Of a stretch of DNA of 46,292 nucleotides, positions 20,017 through 29,213 are shown one piece after another; the stretch's first letter is position 1; every line of letters begins with the position of its first letter. Position numbers and translations under genes: made by a program. Below the pieces are notes generated by a model that searched no databases, was not told where the DNA came from, and was given only the letters and a program-made list of their open reading frames with translations. The stretch is from contig JAJFIP010000174.1 in NCBI GenBank assembly GCA_021774875.1, positions 1 through 46,292 of the forward strand, in the 5' to 3' direction. The stretch is from Emcibacter sp. (GTDB lineage: Bacteria; Pseudomonadota; Alphaproteobacteria; Sphingomonadales; Emcibacteraceae).

Positions 20017-22266
20017 TTATTCGCCAGAATTATCTTCTATCTCAGGCTGCATAATTCTACCATCCAGAACCCTAAGCCCTTGAAGCCGATCACGTAGTTC
20101 ACGGGTAACACGTCTGGCTTCGGCGGCATTGCGGACTACTTTTGGCGTGATCAGGACCAGAAGTTCTTTTCGCACCATAGACTTTTCGGTACGGCTAAAG
20201 GCATAGCCCAAAATGGGAATTCGTGACAATACGGGCAACCCTGCATTAGTTCGGGTTTCCTCTTCTGAAATCAGGCCACCCAGAACAATCGTTTCCCCGG
20301 ATTGGGCTACGATGGCACTTTTAACCTTGCGCTGGGATATAGTCGGGGTCAGCTGGCCACTGTCTATGGCCTGAACAACATTACTGACTTCCTGCTCAAT
20401 TTCCATGTTTATTGTGCCGCTGGCACTGACACGAGGGGTGACCCGTAAAATTACACCGGTATCACGAAACTGCACAGTATTAACAAGATTTGAGCTGTTG
20501 TTAATAGTGCTTTGTTGCTGTTGGGTTACAACAGGAACTTCATCCCCCACTTTCAGTTCTGCGGTATGGTTATCCAGCACCATCAGATGAGGAGAGGATA
20601 TGACATTAACTGTTGTAACCCCTTCCAAAGCATCCAGTACACCGCGAATGCCGCCTGCAGCGTTGGTGATCGTGCCGGCAAAACCCGGAAAAGTTGCTGA
20701 CAGTGAGCCATCACTGCCATTGGTCAATCTGACAGTTCCATCCAGACCGTCACCCAGGCTGCCTGTATTAAACAGCCATTGCAATCCAAAGCGTAATTCA
20801 TCGGTCAAAGTAACTTCAGCAATTGTTGCTTCGATTAACACCTGTAGCGGTACAATATCCAGTTTTCTGAGGGCCGCTTTGACCATGCGGTAATCCTGCT
20901 CACTGGATAATATCAGCAGCGCATTATTAACATCATCGGCAATGATCCTGATATCTGCGTTTGGTGAAAAGGAAAGCGCATCGCCCTTATTACCCGAAGT
21001 TGCCAGGCTGGGACGGGTGGTTTGGCGACTGGCAGCATTAGGCACATTATTGGCACTGTTCTGATTATTTCTTGCCCTGCCAGTGGCTGGAGTGCCACTG
21101 CTATCAGCAGAACTCAAACTCACTGACTGCCGTCCTGGCGCAACCTGTCCGGTGGCACCATCGCGTTTTGAGCGTCGGTCAGAAAATAGCTCTGTCAGAA
21201 TACTTGCAAGATCAGAAGCTTTTCCGTGCTGCAACGAATAGACATATAAATTTTGTCCGGACTCACTACCCCTGTCTAGCCGATTAATCCACATTTCTGC
21301 CCGTTCCAGATAATCGGGACGTGTGGTCATAACAAGCACCCCGTTAAGTCGGTTTACGGTCACAAAACGAATAACACCTTCAAGCGGACCATCCGTACCA
21401 TTGCCAAAGATGGTGGTTAGTTCTTCAACGATAGTTTCTGCATTTACCGATGTCAGACGGAATATACCCACAGACTTGCCCTTGAGCCAGTCCACGTCAA
21501 ATAACTCAACTGTTTCAAGCAGTCTGGTCATTTCATATCCAGCAGCAGCCAATACAAGAATATTCCGGTCTACATCCACTCTGACAACTGATTCCTGAGG
21601 CAAAAAAGGTTCCAGAAGTTTGTCCATCTGAAGTGCGGAAATATATTCCAGCGGAATCAGACGCACGGAGAATCCCGGCGGAATACTCTCACCGCCCTCG
21701 GCTATTTCCGGCACAAGATTTCCTTTGATAACCTCACTGACCGGAACGATTTTATATAAATTTTCGTCAATCACCAGTGCGGCATTATTCATGCGCAGCA
21801 TGGTTTCAAGTATTTCCAGTATGATATTTCCCGGCAGTGGACCTGTAGTCTTCAGGCTGACAGTTCCTTCTACGCTTGGGTCATATAAATAACTTACTTT
21901 CAAGGTCTGGCCCAGAATGACCTCAACCACATCGCGCAATTCGGCATTCTCAAAATTCAGGACTATATTGCTTCCCAATACCTCAATCTGCTTGGTGACT
22001 TTTTTAGCTGAGGCAAGAAATTTTCCTGTTCCAGGAAATACGTTACTTTGCTCCCCTGGTTCCGTGTCATCGTTGGATGCTGTAACTGTTTCTTGCTCTG
22101 AACGTGATGATTTGCTGGTTGTTGATGATCTTTCTGCGTCATGAGAAATCCTGGATATCTGGCTTTGTGGGCGGGTCGGTTCATTGATCAGAGGTGAACA
22201 GGATAACAATAATAATGGCGCAAATAATATCACGCCTCTATTGAGACAAAACCAGTTTTTTCTCAT
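20017..22266 (-). CDS. gspD: Type II secretion secretin GspD (lipoprotein form)
   Basis: The secretin forms the outer-membrane channel of the T2SS. I place the start at ATG 22266 (749 residues), which has AAGGGG upstream and gives a clean signal peptide; the frame itself extends to 22341. A lipobox LLSC (Cys23) makes it a probable lipoprotein. An N0-like domain (NFENAELRDVVEVI) is followed by N1-N3 ring-building repeats, a Ser/Asn/Arg-rich low-complexity loop inside N3, and the C-terminal secretin domain with the LPVLSRIPILGYAF signature and a conserved ELLVLITPKVV strand. It is the last gene of the eight-gene minus-strand T2SS operon, separated by about 127 bases from the gspC-like gene. Confidence 0.95.
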   Translation of the reverse strand: MRKNWFCLNRGVILFAPLLLLSCSPLINEPTRPQSQISRISHDAERSSTTSKSSRSEQETVTASNDDTEPGEQSNVFPGTGKFLASAKKVTKQIEVLGSNIVLNFENAELRDVVEVILGQTLKVSYLYDPSVEGTVSLKTTGPLPGNIILEILETMLRMNNAALVIDENLYKIVPVSEVIKGNLVPEIAEGGESIPPGFSVRLIPLEYISALQMDKLLEPFLPQESVVRVDVDRNILVLAAAGYEMTRLLETVELFDVDWLKGKSVGIFRLTSVNAETIVEELTTIFGNGTDGPLEGVIRFVTVNRLNGVLVMTTRPDYLERAEMWINRLDRGSESGQNLYVYSLQHGKASDLASILTELFSDRRSKRDGATGQVAPGRQSVSLSSADSSGTPATGRARNNQNSANNVPNAASRQTTRPSLATSGNKGDALSFSPNADIRIIADDVNNALLILSSEQDYRMVKAALRKLDIVPLQVLIEATIAEVTLTDELRFGLQWLFNTGSLGDGLDGTVRLTNGSDGSLSATFPGFAGTITNAAGGIRGVLDALEGVTTVNVISSPHLMVLDNHTAELKVGDEVPVVTQQQQSTINNSSNLVNTVQFRDTGVILRVTPRVSASGTINMEIEQEVSNVVQAIDSGQLTPTISQRKVKSAIVAQSGETIVLGGLISEEETRTNAGLPVLSRIPILGYAFSRTEKSMVRKELLVLITPKVVRNAAEARRVTRELRDRLQGLRVLDGRIMQPEIEDNSGE

Positions 22267-22393
22267 TTTCCGACCCCTTATTTTTTCGAATTGAATCCTG
22301 TTTATGGTACATATTGTGTACCTGTTTGGCCAATAACTCAATATACTTGTGAAAAAATTTACCCGTAAGCTATCAAATAATATGACTTTTAAG

Positions 22394-22966
22394 CTATTTT
22401 TTCCGGTTAACTGATCGCCGTGATGTTTTATTCTTACTGCGCTTCAAACGGGCTTTTCTGAGTTTTTCCGCCCTGATTTTAGAAGCGCGCTGGGCTTTTC
22501 TTTTATCTGTAATCGTGGGTTTATTATCCCGTAAACGAACCGTAGTGAAATTTGCCCCTTTATTGAGAGTAATTTCCTCAGGCTTGATCTGCACCAGTCG
22601 CCACCCGTCTATGGTTTGCTGTTTTTTAAGTTGCACCAGATCACCATTATTCCCTTTTCGCACAAGGGCAATATATTCCACCCCGTCATTAATCACTCCG
22701 GAAAGTGATAAATTTATTTTTTTCTCCACTAATGCTTTTTTTTGGGTAGGACGCCGGATAGGGGCTGGTTTAATCAGGCTTACGGGACGTCGGCTGCTGA
22801 GAAACAGCGGCCTCTGAACCATAGCCGAAAACTTTTCAAAGGGAGGGGCCATAAATTCAGGAAATCTGTTCTCAGACTGTTGCTCATTTTCCTCAATCGC
22901 ACCAACTGTTACTGCGGTAAAGCAGAATTGCATCAGGAGACAGAAAAAAAGTATCTGTCTATTCAT
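22394..22966 (-). CDS. GspC/PilP-like T2SS inner-membrane protein with HR domain and basic tail
   Basis: A 190-residue protein with an N-terminal hydrophobic segment (residues 3-23). A short RPLFLSSRRP motif typical of GspC/GspN-type proteins leads into an HR-like domain (about residues 83-150, starting LSLSGVI and ending near FTTVRL). In T2SS the HR domain links the inner-membrane platform to the N0 domain of the secretin, and its place just before gspD fits. There is no PDZ or coiled-coil domain as in full-length GspC. The last 35-40 residues are extremely rich in Lys and Arg. Its start overlaps the gspM stop by four bases (ATGA). Confidence 0.75.
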   Translation of the reverse strand: MNRQILFFCLLMQFCFTAVTVGAIEENEQQSENRFPEFMAPPFEKFSAMVQRPLFLSSRRPVSLIKPAPIRRPTQKKALVEKKINLSLSGVINDGVEYIALVRKGNNGDLVQLKKQQTIDGWRLVQIKPEEITLNKGANFTTVRLRDNKPTITDKRKAQRASKIRAEKLRKARLKRSKNKTSRRSVNRKK

Positions 22967-23550
22967 GATGTTTCTCCCACTTTGCGATAACCGAAAAAAG
23001 AAATGGTGACTTTCAATGACTCTGCCTGATTATTTTCCGCAGCGCGGCGTTGTGAAAGAGCCTTTATGTCCACCTCTTCAATAAAGAGGTAAGGACGCTG
23101 GGTTTCAATAACGTAAAGTATTTTTTGCAGGTTTATGGTGTTCACAGTCATACTCGCCCGCATGGAAATTTTCTCCAGTGACTGCTCATTAGCCGATGGC
23201 ATCATCTGTGTCGTTTCCAGACGCCCGCCTGCATTACCGACTATCTGTTTCAGTCGCGTCTGCAACTGGGCACCCACAAGGGCAACACTGTCTCCTGACA
23301 GAAGAGCAACGGATTCCAGAGCTGCGCCCTGAAGTTCTTCCAGACGCTGACGCAATACTCCCTCACTGCCAATAGCCTGCGTATAACTGGCCTGTGCATT
23401 TTCAAGATTTGCCAGCCGCTCATTACTGCTGAGATAAAGTGTCAGAAAAATCCAGACAATCCCCCCCGCGACAACAGACAAAAGCCCAACCGCCAGAATA
23501 CGCCGGAAAGTACGGCTTTCCATTAAATTCTGTTCAAGAATATTTGTCAT
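22963..23550 (-). CDS. gspM: Type II secretion assembly protein GspM
   Basis: A 195-residue bitopic inner-membrane protein with one transmembrane helix (about residues 17-38), a coiled-coil segment and a ferredoxin-like periplasmic domain, as in GspM/PilO. It pairs with GspL to hold the GspE ATPase to the inner membrane. The start overlaps the gspL stop by four bases and its own stop overlaps the next start by four bases, so this is one tightly coupled operon. Confidence 0.85.
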   Translation of the reverse strand: MTNILEQNLMESRTFRRILAVGLLSVVAGGIVWIFLTLYLSSNERLANLENAQASYTQAIGSEGVLRQRLEELQGAALESVALLSGDSVALVGAQLQTRLKQIVGNAGGRLETTQMMPSANEQSLEKISMRASMTVNTINLQKILYVIETQRPYLFIEEVDIKALSQRRAAENNQAESLKVTISFFGYRKVGETS

Positions 23551-24671
23551 TTCCCCCCCTCCTCTGTTACTGGTGCATTTTGTGAGGGCATATTCACATC
23601 CGCTGCCACCTGAAATCTTTCAACATTCTTGTCTTTTTGCTGGACTACTGCAGAAATGAAATGGACATTGTCAAATAATGGCGAAGTTTCCAGATCTTCA
23701 AGCACCCCGGAGGCAGTTGCCGAATATCCAAAAATCTGGATACCATCTTTCGTTACAGTGAGTTGTTCAAGCCAGGTATCATCCGCGAGCAGTGCCGAAA
23801 TTTCACTTACCAGCTGAATAGCAAGCGGGCTGCTATTTTTCTTGTCGACCAGATAATGGACATCTTTTTTGAGGCTTTCATAATCCCGTTTCAATTGTAC
23901 AGAAGAGCGCGCCTGAAATTTGCTGTCACCAATATTTTGCTCCAACCCCGAAATTTGATAGTGGTTATACGCCGTGGGCAAAACGGCCAGAAGACAAATA
24001 GCAGCAGCTGTCAGCCACCCTTGCACAGGCCAGCGCATTTCCTGCCGACGTGCCACTTTCGCGCCGGGCAGATTTATTTCTTCAAAAGGTCGCGCAGAAA
24101 CATCGCTGATTTCCAGACAGTCCACTTCTACTCCGCTCAGCCTCAGAAGTCCCAGAAACCCATCACACTTGACTTTGGGGACAATGAATATATCCAGATT
24201 TATTTTTTCAGTGGTATATTCTTCAGGATTCAGCTGATAGTCAAAATATACCTGATCAGCAGGATAAGGAACGAGCCTGTCTATCTGATTAACCAAAATT
24301 TCCCCAATGTCGCCAAGAGCAGCGCGCGGTAGCCTCATGGGTTTTGCAAGGCAATATTCCCGGGGCAATCGTACTATAGTCCGCCACCTGACCCTGGGGG
24401 TCACGGACGCTAGAAAATCTTTGATTTCATTAGAAGATTTATTTTCATCAGCCAGGGAAATCTGCTTCTGTTCCTTCCATTTCTGCCCTTCCCGGGTTGA
24501 AAGATGCAACATGTCTCCCACAAGACTGAAATGCAGAATATCTGCCTCTGCCCGGTTTCTGCCAGCAATCAGTTCCTGCCAGATTTCCTGTAGCTCACCC
24601 GTCCACCAGACCCAAAAATGAGTTGGTGGGGCCAGAATCTTCTTTAGCAGATTATTATATCTGTCTTTCAT
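23547..24671 (-). CDS. gspL: Type II secretion platform protein GspL (PilM/PilN-like)
   Basis: A 374-residue protein from ATG 24671; a TTG one codon earlier is possible. The cytoplasmic N-terminal domain (about residues 45-200) has the actin-like/PilM-like pattern with L-V-P-Y-P-A-D, which recruits GspE. A single transmembrane helix lies at about residues 217-236, followed by a PilN-like periplasmic domain (W-L-x-x-L-T-V near residue 300). Overlaps gspM by four bases. A gap of about 80 bases separates it from gspK. Confidence 0.88.
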   Translation of the reverse strand: MKDRYNNLLKKILAPPTHFWVWWTGELQEIWQELIAGRNRAEADILHFSLVGDMLHLSTREGQKWKEQKQISLADENKSSNEIKDFLASVTPRVRWRTIVRLPREYCLAKPMRLPRAALGDIGEILVNQIDRLVPYPADQVYFDYQLNPEEYTTEKINLDIFIVPKVKCDGFLGLLRLSGVEVDCLEISDVSARPFEEINLPGAKVARRQEMRWPVQGWLTAAAICLLAVLPTAYNHYQISGLEQNIGDSKFQARSSVQLKRDYESLKKDVHYLVDKKNSSPLAIQLVSEISALLADDTWLEQLTVTKDGIQIFGYSATASGVLEDLETSPLFDNVHFISAVVQQKDKNVERFQVAADVNMPSQNAPVTEEGGK

Positions 24672-24754
24672 CAACTCTCATCTGATTATTTTGCCCTAAT
24701 GGAATCTCAGCATACATTATTATTAATTTTCTGACATAATAAAATGCTAACCCG

Positions 24755-25657
24755 TTACCTCACCTCCAAAATCCAGTAGGGTAACTGACCCGGTGGCGGG
24801 CTTTTCCGGTCGTCTTCCCCCAGCCAGATTACGAGCCTGCTTTCATAGCTTTGCCCGGATGGCATAACCGCACGGCCCATCAGGGTATAGACTGTTACAG
24901 TATCTTTATCAGTATAATCTGTCACCCCGGCCAGAGTGGGAAGTTCTTCCCCTGAACCACTCAGAGGTTCCCTTTCCCGGGATTCAAGAAATTCATCCAC
25001 CTCCCCCTGCCTAACCCCCGGCAACGCCCGTAATGCCCCTTCCCCGGCAAAATTCGGATTGATAGTCGTTTTATAGGAATAAACTGTCACAGAAGGTAAG
25101 ATAAGTTTGGAAATTTCCTGATCTACGCCAAGAAGCTGCTGAAATTCCAAAACTGACCTGAGCGGCATGTTTGATGGCCCATAACCCGCCTTATCCAATT
25201 CATAATCGTTGAATTCCGCCCCCTGTAACCGTGACAGGTCGTCCTCATCCTGCCAGTCGCGCAACTGATCCAGCAGTTCTTCTGCTGTGATGTCATCCCT
25301 ATCCTGAACAATAGTTTGAAATAACCCCATAAGCAATTCATCGGACGCGCTGTTGAGATCAATTTTTCCGCCTTCGGACTGAATGGAAAAAAACAACTGC
25401 GCCCCAGCGTAGGCAAATTCATATTCCTGCCCGTCCAGTTTCCAGCTCTGTGTCTGCCCCGGATTAAACAGAGCATGAATTCCCCGCTGAAGGGCGGCTT
25501 CGGACAGGGCTTTGACCTTATATTGTCCCGTAGCCGTTGATAACATACTACTTCCGGTGCGCACTTGCCCTGAAAATCCTATCACCATCAGGGACAGCAA
25601 GGCTAATACCCAAACCACCAATACCAGTGCAAAACCCTGTTTTTTCAGATCAGACAT
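24755..25657 (-). CDS. gspK: Type II secretion minor pseudopilin GspK
   Basis: A 300-residue protein with a short leader KKQG-F and a hydrophobic helix (ALVLVVWVLALLSLM). As in the GspK family, the glutamate at position +5 after the cleavage site is missing (Leu instead). The large periplasmic domain contains the KIDLNSAS motif, an RDWQDEDD calcium-type region and helix-hairpin-helix-like L-x-x-L-P-G-V. GspK caps the pseudopilus tip with GspI and GspJ, which are encoded 8 kb away. It starts 3 bases after the gspG stop. Confidence 0.93.
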   Translation of the reverse strand: MSDLKKQGFALVLVVWVLALLSLMVIGFSGQVRTGSSMLSTATGQYKVKALSEAALQRGIHALFNPGQTQSWKLDGQEYEFAYAGAQLFFSIQSEGGKIDLNSASDELLMGLFQTIVQDRDDITAEELLDQLRDWQDEDDLSRLQGAEFNDYELDKAGYGPSNMPLRSVLEFQQLLGVDQEISKLILPSVTVYSYKTTINPNFAGEGALRALPGVRQGEVDEFLESREREPLSGSGEELPTLAGVTDYTDKDTVTVYTLMGRAVMPSGQSYESRLVIWLGEDDRKSPPPGQLPYWILEVR

Positions 25658-25660
25658 GCG

Positions 25661-26086
25661 CTAATTATGAACATCGCTATTTTCATCTTCGCCACCTTCC
25701 GTCCCGTCAGCACCGAGGGAATAGAGATCAAAGGGTTTTGTGTCCCCAGGAATATTATAGCCATATTCATTGCCCCAAGGGTCTAGGGGGACTGTATCAC
25801 TACTCAGATAAGGCCCATTCCAGAAATCTACACCCGATGGTTCTACAACCAGCGCCTCAAGCCCTTCACTCTGATTTGGGTATCTGCCCACATCAATCAT
25901 GAATAGATCAAGGGCCGCTCCCATCTGGGAAATTTGCAGTCTGGATGTATCTGTTTTAGCCGTGGACAGGTAATTAATCACCCTTGGGCCGACAATGCCA
26001 ACCAGCAACCCCAGAATGACCATCACCACCAAAAGCTCGACCAGAGTAAATCCGTCTTCCCTGCTTTTCCGCTTTAAATATTTCAT
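25661..26086 (-). CDS. gspG: Type II secretion major pseudopilin GspG
   Basis: A 141-residue protein with the class III prepilin leader RKSREDG-FTLVE, Glu at +5 and a long hydrophobic helix. The globular part has the GspG-type calcium-site loop (DPWGNEYGYNIPG) and the PNQSEGLEAL segment. It polymerises into the pseudopilus after processing by GspO. The gene lies 11 bases after gspF and 3 bases before gspK. Confidence 0.95.
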   Translation of the reverse strand: MKYLKRKSREDGFTLVELLVVMVILGLLVGIVGPRVINYLSTAKTDTSRLQISQMGAALDLFMIDVGRYPNQSEGLEALVVEPSGVDFWNGPYLSSDTVPLDPWGNEYGYNIPGDTKPFDLYSLGADGTEGGEDENSDVHN

Positions 26087-26097
26087 GTATCCCTCTT

Positions 26098-27330
26098 TTA
26101 TAATGCAAGCTGATTAACGCTCATTATTCCGACAAGAATCGATATGATAATTCCTCCAATGAGTATTCCAAAGATAAAAATCAACAGCGGTTCAAGAATG
26201 GCCAGCAACCGTTTGATGCTTCGTTCAACTTCTTCATCATAAATGGCTGCTACATCGGCAAGTATCTGATTCAGCCGTCCAGATTCTTCCCCTACCCGGA
26301 TCATATGAACCGCAAGACGTGGAAAATTACCGTCCTCAATCAGAGGGGCAGAAAGGCTTTCTCCAGCCCTTAGACTTTCCGGTATCCGGGATACAACCTG
26401 TGCCATAACCCGATTGATCAATATGCCCTGAACATTGTGTAACGCCGATAACATGGGCACGCCATTATGCAAGAGAATAGACAATGTGCGGCAAAAACGC
26501 GCCGCCTCCATCTTGCGTATCAGGTCGCCAAAAAGCGGACTTGCCAGAAGCGTTCGGTCCACCTGCCGGGCAAATTTATTAATTTTAAGCAATTTCGGCA
26601 GAAAAACCCCGGCGCCCAGTATAAGTATAAGTGCCACTCCCCAGTTATTGCCAAGCCATTGTGAAACATCAATCACAATACGGGTAGCGACTGGAATAGT
26701 ATCCATTGCCCCCCTGAAAAGATTTTCAAATTGCGGTATGACAAACAAAAGCAACATGAAAAGCGAGACGAAAGATACCAGCAGCAAGATGGCCGGATAG
26801 GTTAAAGCCCCAATAATATTGGATCGCATGGTCTGCATCCGAACCATATATTCTGCCAGATGATCCAACACATCACCCAATGCGCCACCCACTTCACCGG
26901 CACGCACCAGACTTACATAAAGTGGCGTAAAGGGAGCACCCTGGGCTTCCAGGGCCTCGGAAAATAGTTTTCCTGACCGAATGGATTTCAGGAGGCGGGC
27001 CACAAGATCTGACATTTCCGGCATTTCGGAAATATCGGTTAATATTTCAAGAGAACGTTCCAGCGAAACTCCCGCCCCGATCATATTGGCAAGCTCGCGG
27101 GTCATATTCGTTATTTCCCGCATCCCGGGAGATTTTTTCAAAAAAGGAAGACCGGAAAACATGCCGCCCTTACGTCCTGCTTGCTTTATCTGGTCTGCCT
27201 GTTCTGCTGTGACCGGAAGCCAGCCTTTATCCTGAAGCTTGCTGATCACTTCAGCGCGGGTTCTTCCTTTGATCTTTCCCGTCAGAACCTCGCCTGTATC
27301 ACTTATGGCCTTGTATGAATATTCCCTCAT
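26098..27330 (-). CDS. gspF: Type II secretion inner-membrane protein GspF
   Basis: A 410-residue polytopic protein with two T2SSF domains (about residues 70-195 and 270-395), each with the G-x-x-L-x-x-x-L pattern, and three transmembrane segments (about 175-200, 225-245, 380-405). The N-terminal YSYKAISDTGE motif is typical. It forms the core of the inner-membrane platform driven by GspE. One base separates it from gspE. Confidence 0.95.
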   Translation of the reverse strand: MREYSYKAISDTGEVLTGKIKGRTRAEVISKLQDKGWLPVTAEQADQIKQAGRKGGMFSGLPFLKKSPGMREITNMTRELANMIGAGVSLERSLEILTDISEMPEMSDLVARLLKSIRSGKLFSEALEAQGAPFTPLYVSLVRAGEVGGALGDVLDHLAEYMVRMQTMRSNIIGALTYPAILLLVSFVSLFMLLLFVIPQFENLFRGAMDTIPVATRIVIDVSQWLGNNWGVALILILGAGVFLPKLLKINKFARQVDRTLLASPLFGDLIRKMEAARFCRTLSILLHNGVPMLSALHNVQGILINRVMAQVVSRIPESLRAGESLSAPLIEDGNFPRLAVHMIRVGEESGRLNQILADVAAIYDEEVERSIKRLLAILEPLLIFIFGILIGGIIISILVGIMSVNQLAL

Positions 27331-27331
27331 A

Positions 27332-29020
27332 TCAATGCTCTCGGGTTATGCGGCGAACTTCTTCAATGGTGGTCAGCCCCCGAAGTGCCTTGTCTATACC
27401 GTCTTCAAACATGGTAATCATACCCGCTTCAATGGCTGCTTCCTGAATATCGGTTGTTGCCGCCTTTTGCAGTATGAGCTTGCGGATATTTTCATCAACC
27501 ACCAGAATTTCATATATCCCCAATCGACCCACATATCCCTGACCACCACAGGCTTTGCAGCCTACAGGTCTGTAAAGCCTGATGTTTTGATAATTTTCCA
27601 CATGTTTATCGAGCCCCATTCTTTTGCTAAAAGATGCCGGCGGGCTGTATTCTTCGCGGCATTGCTCACAAAGAGTACGTACGAGCCGCTGGCCGACAAC
27701 ACCGTTTACGGTGGAGGTCAGCAGATAATCCTCAACCCCCATATCAAGTAGCCGGGTGATCGCCCCGGCGGCATCATTGGTATGAAGGGTCGACAGCACC
27801 ACATGACCTGTCAAGGATGATTGCACGGCAATTTCTGCGGTTTCCAGATCGCGCATTTCCCCGATCATAATGACATCCGGATCCTGACGAACGATAGAAC
27901 GCAGTACATTGGCAAAAGAAAGGCCAATATTGGCATTAACCTGCACCTGGGTAATCCCGTTCAACTGATATTCGATAGGGTCTTCCACCGTAATAATCTT
28001 GCATTCAGGTTTATTCAGAAGTTTAAGGGCGGTATAAAGTGTTGTGGTTTTTCCGCTTCCCGTCGGGCCGGTTACCAGCAAAATGCCGTGACGTTGACTC
28101 ATCACAGCCATAAAACGCTCATGAAGCAATTTACCCATGCCCAGGCTTTCAAATTCAAGCTTTACCGCATTGTCTTCCAATATACGAATAACCGCGCTTT
28201 CGCCGTAAAGACTTGGCAGGATGGAAACCCTCAAGTCTATGGGTTTGCCTTGAATTTGAAGACTGACCCGGCCATCCTGAGTCAATCGTCGTTCGGCAAT
28301 ATTCAGGTTGGCCATAATCTTGATGCGTGAAATAATGGCCGGGGTCAGCTCCACAGGCGGCGAGTCAACCTCGCGCAATACGCCATCAACACGGTAGCGG
28401 ATAACCAATTGATTTTCATAAGGTTCAATATGAATGTCCGAAGCCCGCTCTTCCAATGCAGTGCTGATAATCCGATTAACCAACCGGATCACCGGGGCTT
28501 CACTGGCCATATCCTTGAGCTTTTTTATGTCATCATCGGTAACATCACCAAAATCAACATCAATATCCTTTAGAATACCACTGAGGGAGCCTTCCCCTTC
28601 CTCATAAGCTCTTTCAAAAGCCCGCTCTATATCCCGTGGCAGGCCAATTTTTATCCGCACTGCTTTGCCAAGCGCATGTTCAAGGGCCTCAATAGTAAAA
28701 CTGTCCGAAGGGTCTGCCATAGCGACCACCACATGATCGCCTTCGTCGGAAAGCGGCATTACCCGTGAGGATTTCAGAAAATTTCCGGATAGAGTTCCAT
28801 TGAACAAAGGCTGGTCGGGATAGTCATCGCTGTCGGCTTCCGGCAGGTCATATTGTTTTGAAAAAGCCTTTGCCAGATTCTGTTCGGACACCAGTTCCAG
28901 CTTTATAAGAATCTCACCAGTAGATTGACCCAGTTCATCGGTCGCAGCCTGCACGCGGTCATAACCTTCCTGATCAAGAAGGCCCATTTTCATGAGAGTA
29001 TCGCTGATCGAATTTGTCAA
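27332..29020 (-). CDS. gspE: Type II secretion ATPase GspE
   Basis: A 562-residue hexameric ATPase that powers pseudopilus assembly. The N1E/MshEN-like N-terminal domain is followed by the Walker A GPTGSGKTT (residues 318-326), the aspartate box EDPIEY (about 346), the Walker B DPDVIMIGEMRD (380-391) and the His box TGHVVLSTLHTND (404-416). The C-terminal domain has two CxxC pairs (CEQC, CKAC), the zinc-binding C4 element. First gene of the eight-gene T2SS operon, behind a good promoter at 29107-29135. Confidence 0.96.
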   Translation of the reverse strand: MTNSISDTLMKMGLLDQEGYDRVQAATDELGQSTGEILIKLELVSEQNLAKAFSKQYDLPEADSDDYPDQPLFNGTLSGNFLKSSRVMPLSDEGDHVVVAMADPSDSFTIEALEHALGKAVRIKIGLPRDIERAFERAYEEGEGSLSGILKDIDVDFGDVTDDDIKKLKDMASEAPVIRLVNRIISTALEERASDIHIEPYENQLVIRYRVDGVLREVDSPPVELTPAIISRIKIMANLNIAERRLTQDGRVSLQIQGKPIDLRVSILPSLYGESAVIRILEDNAVKLEFESLGMGKLLHERFMAVMSQRHGILLVTGPTGSGKTTTLYTALKLLNKPECKIITVEDPIEYQLNGITQVQVNANIGLSFANVLRSIVRQDPDVIMIGEMRDLETAEIAVQSSLTGHVVLSTLHTNDAAGAITRLLDMGVEDYLLTSTVNGVVGQRLVRTLCEQCREEYSPPASFSKRMGLDKHVENYQNIRLYRPVGCKACGGQGYVGRLGIYEILVVDENIRKLILQKAATTDIQEAAIEAGMITMFEDGIDKALRGLTTIEEVRRITREH

Positions 29021-29106
29021 AGTAACCCTTTTTGCCCCATAAACACCGTTGCTGAATGATAAATCAATGGTAATATATTTAGGAAATCTTCACAACTATC
29101 TATCAA

Positions 29107-29135
29107 ATATTATTCGCAAAGATATAAATGGTCAA
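29107..29135 (-). promoter_or_regulatory. Leftward sigma-70-type promoter for the gspE operon
   Basis: On the minus strand TTGACC (29135-29130), a 17-base spacer and TAATAT (29112-29107) lie about 85 bases before the gspE start at 29020. Spacing and both boxes are close to consensus. Confidence 0.6.
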
Positions 29136-29146
29136 TTTTAGTTTAC

Positions 29147-29176
29147 TTGACCAGTAAGGCCTGTGTCCGGCATACT
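29147..29176 (+). promoter_or_regulatory. Rightward sigma-70-type promoter for the dsbA-like/mod operon
   Basis: TTGACC (29147-29152), an 18-base spacer and CATACT (29171-29176) lie 37 bases before the start at 29214. The -35 box is the other half of an inverted repeat with the leftward -35 box (GGTCAA 29130-29135, 11-base gap, TTGACC). Confidence 0.5.
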
Positions 29177-29213
29177 ATGGGATAGAAATTATAATATTTG
29201 AGGGAATTATTTC

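Noticed and set aside
22267-22341. Longer N-terminus for the secretin starting at 22341
   Set aside because: The first 25 residues would bury the lipoprotein signal, and a good ribosome-binding site stands before ATG 22266.
29021-29213. Molybdenum-cofactor riboswitch upstream of the mod operon
   Set aside because: The leader after the rightward promoter is under 40 bases, too short for that RNA, and no matching stem set is visible.
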